From the NCBI RefSeq assembly GCF_020567375.1, contig NZ_JAJBZM010000003.1:635333-699332 (forward strand): a stretch of DNA of 64,000 nt, in the 5' to 3' direction. Numbering within the stretch: position 1 is the stretch's first letter; the number at the start of each line of letters is the position of its first letter. Position numbers and translations under genes: made by a program. The DNA is from Janibacter melonis. Its GTDB lineage: Bacteria; Actinomycetota; Actinomycetes; Actinomycetales; Dermatophilaceae. The notes under the pieces were generated by a model. The model did not search any database, was not told where the DNA came from, and was given only the letters and a program-made list of their open reading frames with translations. Below, one piece after another: positions 1 through 7,435 of this stretch.

Positions 1-3000
1 GACGACGCCGTTGCGGTTGACCGCCTCGATCCAGTCGTTGTCGCGCACGCCGATCTTCGCCGCGTCGACATCCGACATCCACACCGTCTGACCGCCGCGG
101 CTCAGGCTGAGCATGAAGAGGTTGTCCTGGTACTCGGAGTGGATCGACCACTTGTTGTGCGGGGTGAGGTAGCGCACCGACAGCGCGATGCCGCGGCCCT
201 CCTCCTCGACCTGCTCGCCGAGCGGGGTCTCGCCGAAGAGCCGGGTCATGTCGAGCGGTGGCCGGTAGACCGGCAGCGCCTCGCCCATCCCGAGCATCCA
301 GTCGTGGTCGACGTACATCTGCTGGCGACCGGTGAGGGTGTGGAAGGGCTTGTGCCGCTCGATGTTGATGGTGAAGGGGGAGTAGCGCCGTCCGCCGGAC
401 TCGCTGCCCGACCACTCCGGCGAGGTGATGACCGGCACCGGCGCGGCCTGGGTGTCGGCGAAGGTGATCTGCTTGCCCTCGTGCTCCGACGCGAGGTCGT
501 GCAGCTGGGTCCCCGTGCGCTTCTCGAGGAAGCGGAAGCCCTGAGTGGCGAGGTGGCCGTTGCTCACGCCCGAGAGGTGCAGGATCGCGTCGGCGACCTG
601 GATGTCGGTCTCCATCCGCGGCTGCCCGGCCCCGGCGCCCGTGCGGGCGACTCCGTGACGCCCGCGCAGCAGGTCGATCTCGCGCCCCACCTCGTAGCGC
701 ACGCCCTTGGTGAGCATCCCGGCCTTCTCCATGAGCGGGCCGATCGAGGTCATCTTCTCGTAGGTCGCGGGGTAGTCGCGGGTGACCTCGACGAGGACCG
801 GCATGGTCTTCCCGGGGACCGGGTCGCACTCCCCCTTCGCCCAGTCCTGGACGCGGCCGTGCACGGTCGCCATCGCCTCGGGGGTGTCGTGCCACAGCGG
901 CTTGGCGACGACGTCGGTGCGGGTGCCGAGGTGGTCGACGGCGAGCTCGGAGAAGCGCTTGGCGATCGTCTTCCACGTCTCCCAGTCGCTCTTGGACTGC
1001 CACGGGGGAGCGATCGCGGGGTTGAAGGAGTGCACGAAGGGGTGCATGTCCGTCGTGTTGATGTCGTGCTTCTCGTACCAGGTCGCGGCCGGGAGGACGA
1101 CGTCGGAGAGCAGCGTCGAGCTCGTCATCCGGAAGTCGAGGGTGAGGAGCAGGTCGAGCTTGCCCTCCGGTGCCCGCTCGGGCCAGACGACCCCCTCGGG
1201 GCGCATCGACTCGGGCGCCTCGGCGGCCCGCACGGCGTTGTCGGTGCCGAGGAGGTGCTTGAGGAAGTACTCGTTGCCCTTCGCCGAGGAGCCGAAGAGG
1301 TTGGCCCGCCACAGCGAGAGGACCCGGGGGTGGTTGTCGGGGGCCTCGGGGTCCTCGACGGCCAGGCGCAGGGTGCCGGCCTTGAGCGCGGAGGCGACGT
1401 ACTCGCCGACCGGCACCCCGGCCTCCTTCGCCTCGTCGGAGACGGCGAGCGAGCTGCGGTCGAACTGCGGGTAGGAGGGGGTCCACCCGAGGCGGGCCGA
1501 CTGGACGAGCAGGTCCATCGTCGAGCGGCCGGCGAAGACGCCGGTGCTGCCGTTGACCTCGTCGGCGGTGAAGGTGTCGTAGCGGTACTGGCTCGTGTTG
1601 ACGTACCAGTACGCCGTCTGGTTCATGTGGCGCGGCGGGCGCATCCAGTCCAGCGCGAAGGCCATGTGCTGGAAGCCCATGATCGGGCGGACCTTCTCCT
1701 GCCCGACGTAGTGCGCCCAGCCCCCGCCGTTGCGGCCCTGGCAGCCGGTGATCGTCGTGAGGACGAGCATGGCGCGGTAGATCTGGTCGGAGTGGTACCA
1801 GTGGTTGGTGCCGGCGCCCATGAGGATCATGCCGCGACCGGTCGTGTCGATGGCGTTCTGCGCCCACTCGCGGGCCAGCCGGACGATCTGCTCGAGCGGC
1901 ACGCCGGAGATCTCGGCGCCCCACGCGGGGGTGGCCGGCACCCCCGGGTCGTCGTAGCCCGTCGGCCAGGCGCCGGGCAGGCCGTCGCGGGCGACGCCGT
2001 ACTGGGCGAGCATGAGGTCGAGGACGGTCGTCACGAGGTGGTCGCCGACCCGTCGCACGGGGACGCCGCGGCGCTCCTCGCGCACGGCGCCGGCGACGTT
2101 GTCGAAGCGGGGCAGCTCGACCTCGACCGCGTCGGGTGACCCGTAGAGGGACAGGCGCGGGCGGATGTCGCCGAGCTCGAGGTTCCACCGGCCGGCACCC
2201 TCGTCACCGAATCGGTGCCCGATGGAGCCGTTGGGGATGACGACCTCGTCGGTGCGCTCGTCGATGACCGCCGTCTTCCACATGGCGTTCTCGCTCGTGC
2301 TCTCGGCGCAGTCGATGTCGCCGGCGACGAGGAACTTGCCCGGGCGGTAGGAGGTCGCGCCGTCCGTCGTGACCGCCTCGAGGCTGACGAGGTAGGGCAG
2401 GTCGGTGTACTGCTGGTTGTACTCGGTGAAGAAGTCGACCTGACGGTCGGCGAAGTACTCCTTGAGCACGACGTGCCCCATCGCCATCGCGAGGGCGCCG
2501 TCGGTGCCGGGCGCGGCGGCGACCCACTCGTCGGCGAACTTGACGTTCTCGGCATAGTCCGGGGCGACCGCGACGACCTTCTGACCGCGGTACCGGGCCT
2601 CGGCCATCCAGTGCGCGTCCGGCGTGCGGGTGAGCGGGACGTTCGAGCCCCACATGATGAGGTACCCGGCGTCCCACCAGTCACCCGACTCGGGGACGTC
2701 GGTCTGGTCGCCGAACATCTGCGGCGAGGCGTTGGGCAGGTCGGCGTACCAGTCGTAGAAGGAGAGCATCGGGGCGCCGATGAGCTCGTTGAAGCGGGCG
2801 CCGGAGGCGTAGCTGACCGGTGACATCGCCGGGATGGGGGAGAAGCCGGCGATCCGGTCCGGGCCCCAGCGCTTGATCGTGTAGACGTACGCGGCGGCCA
2901 CCATGTCGGTGACCTCCTCCCACGTGGCCCGCACGAGACCGCCCTTGCCGCGCGCGCTCTTGTAGCGTCGGGCGGCCTCCTCGTCCTGCACGACCGAGCC

Positions 3001-3471
3001 CCACGCGACGACGGGGTCGCCGTAGCGGGCCCGGGCCTCGCGGTACATCTCGAGCAGCACGCCGCGCACGTAGGGGTAGCGCACCCGGGTGGGCGAGTAC
3101 GTGTACCAGGAGAAGGCGGCACCGCGGGGGCACCCGCGCGGCTCGTACTCGGGACGGTCGGCCCCGGTGCTCGGGTAGTCGGTCTGCTGCGCCTCCCACG
3201 TGATGATCCCGTCCTTGACGTAGACCTTCCACGAGCACGACCCGGTGCAGTTGACGCCGTGGGTGCTGCGCACGACCTTGTCGTGGCTCCAGCGGTCGCG
3301 GTAGAAGGAGTCGCCGCTGCGTCCGCCCTCGACGAACATCGCGCGCTGGTCGGGCGAGATGCCGGCCCGGGTGAAGAAGCGGCGGGTGCCGACGAGCGCC
3401 TCGGAGATCGGGCCGTCGAGACCGGCCGAGCGCGGGGGCGTCGGGGTCGAGGGCGTGGGCGAAGGGGTCAT
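1..3471 (-). CDS. narG: Respiratory nitrate reductase alpha subunit NarG (C-terminus beyond the window)
   Basis: Catalytic molybdenum subunit of the membrane-bound cytoplasm-facing nitrate reductase, reducing nitrate to nitrite with quinol electrons passed through NarH/NarI. Translating the minus strand from the ATG at 3471 gives 1157 codons without a stop, close to the roughly 1230 residues of the family, so only a short C-terminus and narHJI lie left of position 1. Visible markers: FS0 cluster ligands H71, C75, C79 and C114 (HxxxCxxxC pattern plus a later Cys) and the motif YDWYADLPNASPQ, whose Asp corresponds to the Mo-ligand Asp of E. coli NarG, followed by QTDVPES and SNVPLTRTPDAHW. No Tat signal is evident, as usual for NarG. 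The start overlaps the stop of the upstream regulator (ATGA), so the two are probably one transcript. The first codons include CCT-TCG within a CGAAGGGG motif. Confidence 0.97.
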   Translation of the reverse strand, partial: MTPSPTPSTPTPPRSAGLDGPISEALVGTRRFFTRAGISPDQRAMFVEGGRSGDSFYRDRWSHDKVVRSTHGVNCTGSCSWKVYVKDGIITWEAQQTDYPSTGADRPEYEPRGCPRGAAFSWYTYSPTRVRYPYVRGVLLEMYREARARYGDPVVAWGSVVQDEEAARRYKSARGKGGLVRATWEEVTDMVAAAYVYTIKRWGPDRIAGFSPIPAMSPVSYASGARFNELIGAPMLSFYDWYADLPNASPQMFGDQTDVPESGDWWDAGYLIMWGSNVPLTRTPDAHWMAEARYRGQKVVAVAPDYAENVKFADEWVAAAPGTDGALAMAMGHVVLKEYFADRQVDFFTEYNQQYTDLPYLVSLEAVTTDGATSYRPGKFLVAGDIDCAESTSENAMWKTAVIDERTDEVVIPNGSIGHRFGDEGAGRWNLELGDIRPRLSLYGSPDAVEVELPRFDNVAGAVREERRGVPVRRVGDHLVTTVLDLMLAQYGVARDGLPGAWPTGYDDPGVPATPAWGAEISGVPLEQIVRLAREWAQNAIDTTGRGMILMGAGTNHWYHSDQIYRAMLVLTTITGCQGRNGGGWAHYVGQEKVRPIMGFQHMAFALDWMRPPRHMNQTAYWYVNTSQYRYDTFTADEVNGSTGVFAGRSTMDLLVQSARLGWTPSYPQFDRSSLAVSDEAKEAGVPVGEYVASALKAGTLRLAVEDPEAPDNHPRVLSLWRANLFGSSAKGNEYFLKHLLGTDNAVRAAEAPESMRPEGVVWPERAPEGKLDLLLTLDFRMTSSTLLSDVVLPAATWYEKHDINTTDMHPFVHSFNPAIAPPWQSKSDWETWKTIAKRFSELAVDHLGTRTDVVAKPLWHDTPEAMATVHGRVQDWAKGECDPVPGKTMPVLVEVTRDYPATYEKMTSIGPLMEKAGMLTKGVRYEVGREIDLLRGRHGVARTGAGAGQPRMETDIQVADAILHLSGVSNGHLATQGFRFLEKRTGTQLHDLASEHEGKQITFADTQAAPVPVITSPEWSGSESGGRRYSPFTINIERHKPFHTLTGRQQMYVDHDWMLGMGEALPVYRPPLDMTRLFGETPLGEQVEEEGRGIALSVRYLTPHNKWSIHSEYQDNLFMLSLSRGGQTVWMSDVDAAKIGVRDNDWIEAVNRNGVV

Positions 3472-4247
3472 GCGGTGCCTCCAGATCGAGAGAAGGGGGC
3501 CCGGGTCGTCACGTGGGCCAGGCAGCGGTGGGGCTCGACGAAGGGCTCGAGCGAGAGCTCGGTCTCGGTCTCGCCGAAGACCTCGAGGGTGCCGCGCATG
3601 AGTCCTCGGTGGACCCCGCACACCACCTCGGGGTTGGTGCGGGCGAGCGAGAGGAAGGGGCAGCTCTCGAGGGTGACCTCGGCGGTGCGCCCGGAGCTGT
3701 CGGTGCGCAGGTTCGGGGTGTAGCCCCACTCGCGCAGGACGTCGATCATCAGGCCGACCTTGCTCAGCCACACCCCGGGGCTGCGAGCCGGCTCGCTCGA
3801 GGGGGAGTGGTGCACCAGCGACGGCGCGTGGGTGTGCGCCCACGCGGCGCCGGCCTCCTCAGGCGTCATCGGCGCGCCGTCGCTGCGCACGAACATCTCG
3901 GCGAGCAGACCGGCGAGGACCTTGTATCCCTCGGCGTCCTTCGTCGGCTCGAGCTCGCCCGGCGCGACGGCGTAGCGCTTGCTCGGGCGTCCGGCGCCCG
4001 AGGAGCGCACGAAGTGGCTCGTGAGGATGCCGGCCCCGACGAGCTGGTCGAGGTGGAAGCGCACGGTCGTCGTGTGCAGGCCGACGAGCTCACCGAGCTC
4101 CTTGGCGGTGAGGCCGTCCTCACGGACGGCGGGCTCGAGGTTGGCGAGCGTGTCGACGATGTCGCGACGCACCGCCGACCGGAGCAGGCCGGCGCCCTCG
4201 TCCCCCGGCGGGACCGGGGGCTGGGACGGGAGTCGGGTGACGTTCAC
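3468..4247 (-). CDS. COG2345/SufR-like helix-turn-helix regulator with C-terminal Cys/His cluster
   Basis: Likely transcription factor of the nitrate locus. A winged-helix domain spans about residues 20-95 (TAKELGELVGLHTTTVRFHL is the recognition region). The C-terminal half carries C196, C210, H213 and C242 in the arrangement CPFLSLA...VVCGVHRGL...PHRC. SufR-like members of this family bind an iron-sulfur cluster through such cysteines; cluster binding here is inference. The GTG at 4247 was chosen because a TTG at 4274 would sit in an AT-rich possible promoter/operator. The gene ends in a 4-nt overlap with narG and is divergent from two narK genes, so regulation of nitrate respiration by oxygen, NO or redox state is a reasonable hypothesis. 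Length 259 aa. Confidence 0.8.
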   Translation of the reverse strand: MNVTRLPSQPPVPPGDEGAGLLRSAVRRDIVDTLANLEPAVREDGLTAKELGELVGLHTTTVRFHLDQLVGAGILTSHFVRSSGAGRPSKRYAVAPGELEPTKDAEGYKVLAGLLAEMFVRSDGAPMTPEEAGAAWAHTHAPSLVHHSPSSEPARSPGVWLSKVGLMIDVLREWGYTPNLRTDSSGRTAEVTLESCPFLSLARTNPEVVCGVHRGLMRGTLEVFGETETELSLEPFVEPHRCLAHVTTRAPFSRSGGTA

Positions 4248-4277
4248 GCGCTCAGTCTGGCAGATAAAAAGCAATGA

Positions 4278-4294
4278 CCGGACACCTGGTCCGG
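4278..4294. promoter_or_regulatory. Perfect inverted repeat CCGGAC-N5-GTCCGG in the narG-regulator/narK intergenic region
   Basis: A 17-nt dyad about 30 nt upstream of the regulator start. It is one of three small dyads in this 243-bp divergent region; the others are CCCTG-N6-CAGGG at 4340-4355 and the AT-rich one at 4434-4449. An operator function is inferred from position only. Confidence 0.35.
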
Positions 4295-4424
4295 CGCGTC
4301 GACCGCGGCCCTATTCGGCAACGCCGACAGGTCGTAATTCCCTGCTACGGCAGGGTTTGTCACGCGTTCAACCATCTGCGACCGGGCCGTCGTAGACGTG
4401 GTCGAAGGGGGTCTGCGCCGGGTG

Positions 4425-4449
4425 TAGGGTCATTTTTAAGCGATTAAAA
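4425..4449 (+). promoter_or_regulatory. narK promoter -10 (TAGGGT) with overlapping AT-rich operator candidate TTTTAA-N4-TTAAAA
   Basis: TAGGGT at 4425-4430 fits an actinobacterial -10. The dyad TTTTAA gcga TTAAAA at 4434-4449 would cover the expected transcription start, a typical repressor position. It is a striking AT island in 72% GC DNA. A related half-site (ATAAAAAGC) lies at 4264-4272, just upstream of the divergent regulator gene, which suggests one protein reads both. No good -35 is seen, so an activator may also be needed. Confidence 0.45.
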
Positions 4450-4490
4450 GGAGACGTCCGAGAGGGCGTCCGGGCTCACGAGGAGCACCC

Positions 4491-5858
4491 ATGGCGGCAG
4501 CGCAAGCAGCACGTCCGGCACCCATGCAGACCGGCGGCGCCGGCTACCGCGGGGCCACCCGCGTGCTCGTCATGTCGAGCACGGCCTTCACCCTGATGTT
4601 CGCCGTGTGGCTGATGTTCGGCGTCCTCGGCGTGCCGATCCAGGCCGAGCTCGGTCTCAGCGAGCCCCAGCTCGCGTGGATCTCCGCGGTCGCGGTGCTC
4701 AACGGCTCGATGTGGCGCCTGCCGGCCGGCATGCTCGCCGACCGGGTGGGCGGCCGGGTCGTGACGATCGCGATGCTCCTGCTCACCGCGATCCCGTGCT
4801 TCCTCGTCACCCAGGCGGGCAGCTACGCCACCCTGCTCGTCCTCGCCTTCCTCGTCGGCTTCGCCGGCAACCTCTTCAGCGTCGGCGTCGCGTGGAACTC
4901 CGCGTGGACCCCCAAGGAGCACCAGGGCTTCGCGCTCGGCGTCTTCGGTGCGGGCAACGTCGGCGCGTCGGTCACCAAGCTGCTGCTCGTCCTCGCCCCC
5001 GGCCTGCTCACGGCCACCGCCGGGGCGACCTATCTCGGCGTGGTCGAGGGAGGGTGGCGGGTCATCCCGGCCATCTACTCGGTCGCGCTCGTCGTCGTCG
5101 CGCTGCTCACCTACCTCGTCGTCCCGCGGCAGGACCGGATGGCGGGCCAGGGCAAGCCGTTGCGGGCGATGCTCGCCCCGCTGCGCGAGCTGCGGGTGTG
5201 GCGCTTCAGCCTCTACTACGCCGCCGTCTTCGGCGCCTACGTCGCGCTCTCGGCCTGGATGCCGCACTACTACGTGACCACCTTCGGGGTCGAGCTGCGC
5301 ACGGCAGCCCTGCTCACCGCGCTCTTCATCTTCCCGGCCTCGCTGCTTCGCCCGCTCGGCGGCTGGGTCTCGGACCGGGTCGGGGCCCGGCGGGTCATGT
5401 ACGCGACCTTCGTCGTCATGCTCCTCGCGAGCGGCGTCCTCATGATGCCGAACGGGCACCTCGTCGTCGTCCACGCCGACGGCTCGACGAGCGAGCACCT
5501 CGCCTACGGCCTGGGCATCGCCCCCTTCACCGCCCTCCTCGTGCTCCTCGGGTGCGCGATGGGCATCGGCAAGGCCGCCGTCTTCAAGCACATCCCCGAG
5601 TACTTCCCCGACAACGTCGGCTCGGTCGGCGGGCTCGTGGGGATGCTCGGCGGGCTCGGGGGCTTCTTCCTGCCGCTGCTCTTCGCCTACACGAAGCAGT
5701 GGAGCGGCTTCCCGACGAGCACCTTCTTCGTCGTCTTGGTCCTCACGGCCGTCTGCCTCGCGTGGATGCACCTCACGGTCGTACGGATGCTCCACGACGA
5801 GTCGCCCGAGCTCGCCGACCACTTCGAGGCGCCGCAGGGCGCCCTCGCCACCCGCTGA
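4491..5858 (+). CDS. narK: NarK-type nitrate/nitrite transporter (first copy)
   Basis: Major facilitator of the nitrate/nitrite porter family, moving nitrate in and/or nitrite out to support NarGHI. It has 455 aa and about 12 hydrophobic segments. Family markers are the glycine-rich nitrate signature GAGNVGASV (residues 153-161) and the two substrate-coordinating arginines expected in TM2 and TM8: R76 in MWRLPAGMLADR and R287 in SLLRPLGGWVSDR. A purine-rich ribosome site (gaggagcacccATG) precedes the start. It is followed after 34 nt by a second narK, probably co-transcribed. The nitrate/proton symport versus antiport split seen for paired NarK1/NarK2 proteins elsewhere cannot be assigned from sequence alone. 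Confidence 0.93.
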   Translation: MAAAQAARPAPMQTGGAGYRGATRVLVMSSTAFTLMFAVWLMFGVLGVPIQAELGLSEPQLAWISAVAVLNGSMWRLPAGMLADRVGGRVVTIAMLLLTAIPCFLVTQAGSYATLLVLAFLVGFAGNLFSVGVAWNSAWTPKEHQGFALGVFGAGNVGASVTKLLLVLAPGLLTATAGATYLGVVEGGWRVIPAIYSVALVVVALLTYLVVPRQDRMAGQGKPLRAMLAPLRELRVWRFSLYYAAVFGAYVALSAWMPHYYVTTFGVELRTAALLTALFIFPASLLRPLGGWVSDRVGARRVMYATFVVMLLASGVLMMPNGHLVVVHADGSTSEHLAYGLGIAPFTALLVLLGCAMGIGKAAVFKHIPEYFPDNVGSVGGLVGMLGGLGGFFLPLLFAYTKQWSGFPTSTFFVVLVLTAVCLAWMHLTVVRMLHDESPELADHFEAPQGALATR

Positions 5859-5892
5859 TCCTCACCCCTTCGCGCAGACAAGGACACCACCG

Positions 5893-7302
5893 ATGAGCAG
5901 CACGACCCCCACCGCCCGAGCAGGTCGCACCGGAGGCGAGTGGCTCCAGTCCTGGGATCCCGAGGACGAGCAGAGCTGGGACAAGCCGCTGGCCTGGCGC
6001 ACCCTGTGGATCACGACCTTCTGCCTCACCCTCGCCTTCGTCGCGTGGTTCCTGCCGAGCGCGATCATCCCCAAGCTCACGGCGCTCGGCTACGACCTCA
6101 ACGCCTCGCAGCTGTACTGGATGGCCGCGATGCCGGGTCTGGCCGCCGGGCTCTTCCGGCTCGTGTGGATGGTGCTGCCCCCGATCATGGGCACCCGCAA
6201 GATGGTCGCGCTCACGACGCTGCTCCTCGTCTTCTCCACGCTCGGCTGGGGCGTGCGGGTCCAGCAGCCCACCGCGCCGTACTGGGAGCTCATGACCCTC
6301 GCCTTCCTCGCCGGCATCGGCGGCGGCGCCTTCTCGGGCTTCATGCCGAGCACGAGCTACTTCTTCCCGAAGCGGATGCAGGGCACCGCCCTGGGGCTGC
6401 AGGCCGGGCTGGGCAACTTCGGCGTCTCGCTGGTGCAGCTGCTCACGCCCTACCTCATCGCGCTCAGCGGTCTGGCGATCTTCGGCGGCAGCCAGATGCT
6501 CTCGGCGCCGGGCAAGGAGCCGACGCAGGTGTGGTTCCAGAACGCCGCCTTCGTGTGGATCCCGCTCATGGTGCTCGGCGCCGTCCTCGCGTGGACGATG
6601 CTGCGCTCGGTGCCGGTGCAGGCCAACATCCGTCAGCAGTTCGACATCTTCGGCAACCAGGACACCTGGTGGATGACGCTGCTCTACATCATGACCTTCG
6701 GCACCTTCTCTGGCCTGTCGGCGCAGTTCGGCCTCCTCATGGCCAACCTCTACGGCAGCGGCAACGACGCGATCGTCACCGGGGCGGGCGCCAGCGCCCA
6801 GCTCCTCGTCCCGGGCTACGAGGTGCCCGACGTCGTCAAGTACGTCTTCCTCGGCCCGCTCGTCGGCGCCGGCGCGCGCGTGCTCTTCGCGCCGCTCACC
6901 GACCGGATGGGCGGGGCGGTCTGGACGCTCGTCTCCGGCATCGGCCTCGTCGCCTCGATCGCCTTCACGATGACGGCCCTCACCCCCGACACGACCTCGG
7001 CAGCCACCCTCGAGGCAGGCTTCACGAAGTTCTTGTGGGGGATGCTCGCGATCTTCCTCTTCTCGGGCATCGGCAACGCCTCGACCTTCAAGCAGATGCC
7101 GATGATCTTCGAGCGCCGTCAGGCCGGTGGCGTCATCGGCTGGACCGCCGCCATCGCGGCCTTCGGGCCCTTCTTCTTCGGGGTCGGCGTGACGACCTTC
7201 GGGGCGCTCGCCTTCTACGGCATCGGCATCGCCTGGGCGCTCATGTGCATCGCCATCACGTGGTGGCGATACGCCCGCCCGGGGGCGCCGAAGAAGAGCT
7301 GA
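5893..7302 (+). CDS. narK2: NarK-type nitrate/nitrite transporter (second copy, longer N-terminus)
   Basis: Second nitrate/nitrite MFS porter, 469 aa. It starts with a hydrophilic N-terminus of about 35 residues rich in W, D and E, then TM1. The nitrate signature appears as GLGNFGVSL, and an Arg follows in GLFRLVWMVLP; the late motif NASTFKQMP is also typical. It clearly differs from the preceding gene, so this is a pair of diverged subtypes rather than a recent duplication. An AAGGA sequence lies 9-13 nt before the ATG. Transcription probably ends at the hairpin at 7323-7354. Confidence 0.92.
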   Translation: MSSTTPTARAGRTGGEWLQSWDPEDEQSWDKPLAWRTLWITTFCLTLAFVAWFLPSAIIPKLTALGYDLNASQLYWMAAMPGLAAGLFRLVWMVLPPIMGTRKMVALTTLLLVFSTLGWGVRVQQPTAPYWELMTLAFLAGIGGGAFSGFMPSTSYFFPKRMQGTALGLQAGLGNFGVSLVQLLTPYLIALSGLAIFGGSQMLSAPGKEPTQVWFQNAAFVWIPLMVLGAVLAWTMLRSVPVQANIRQQFDIFGNQDTWWMTLLYIMTFGTFSGLSAQFGLLMANLYGSGNDAIVTGAGASAQLLVPGYEVPDVVKYVFLGPLVGAGARVLFAPLTDRMGGAVWTLVSGIGLVASIAFTMTALTPDTTSAATLEAGFTKFLWGMLAIFLFSGIGNASTFKQMPMIFERRQAGGVIGWTAAIAAFGPFFFGVGVTTFGALAFYGIGIAWALMCIAITWWRYARPGAPKKS

Positions 7303-7322
7303 CCTGGCAGGACAGGGGGCAG

Positions 7323-7354
7323 GGGCCGTCCGTGCGGGAGCGCACGGGCGGCCC
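7323..7354 (+). terminator. Hairpin downstream of narK2
   Basis: Two 14-nt arms (7323-7336 and 7341-7354) pair with one G-U type mismatch around a GGAG loop and are followed by a short T-containing stretch (cttgtcg). This fits an intrinsic terminator of the kind common in GC-rich actinobacteria, where a long U tract is often missing. Confidence 0.65.
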
Positions 7355-7435
7355 TTGTCGTCGGGATCGGGGCCTGCGCACCGTAGGCTCAGGGCGTCCT
7401 CGACCCCGACCGCAACAGCACAGGAGAAGACACGC

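Noticed and set aside
139-2139. 666-codon plus-strand frame at the left end
   Set aside because: It lies opposite narG, whose minus-strand translation shows the complete NarG motif set; the plus frame has no recognisable protein.
4247-4274. TTG at 4274 as start of the nitrate-locus regulator
   Set aside because: It would place coding sequence across an AT-rich stretch that looks like promoter or operator; the GTG at 4247 starts just before family-like sequence.
4356-4370. TTGTCACGCGTTCAA as an FNR/CRP-type site upstream of narK
   Set aside because: The half-sites fit TTGNN-NNTCAA only with an extra base in the spacer (15 instead of 14 nt) and mismatches, so it is too weak to call.
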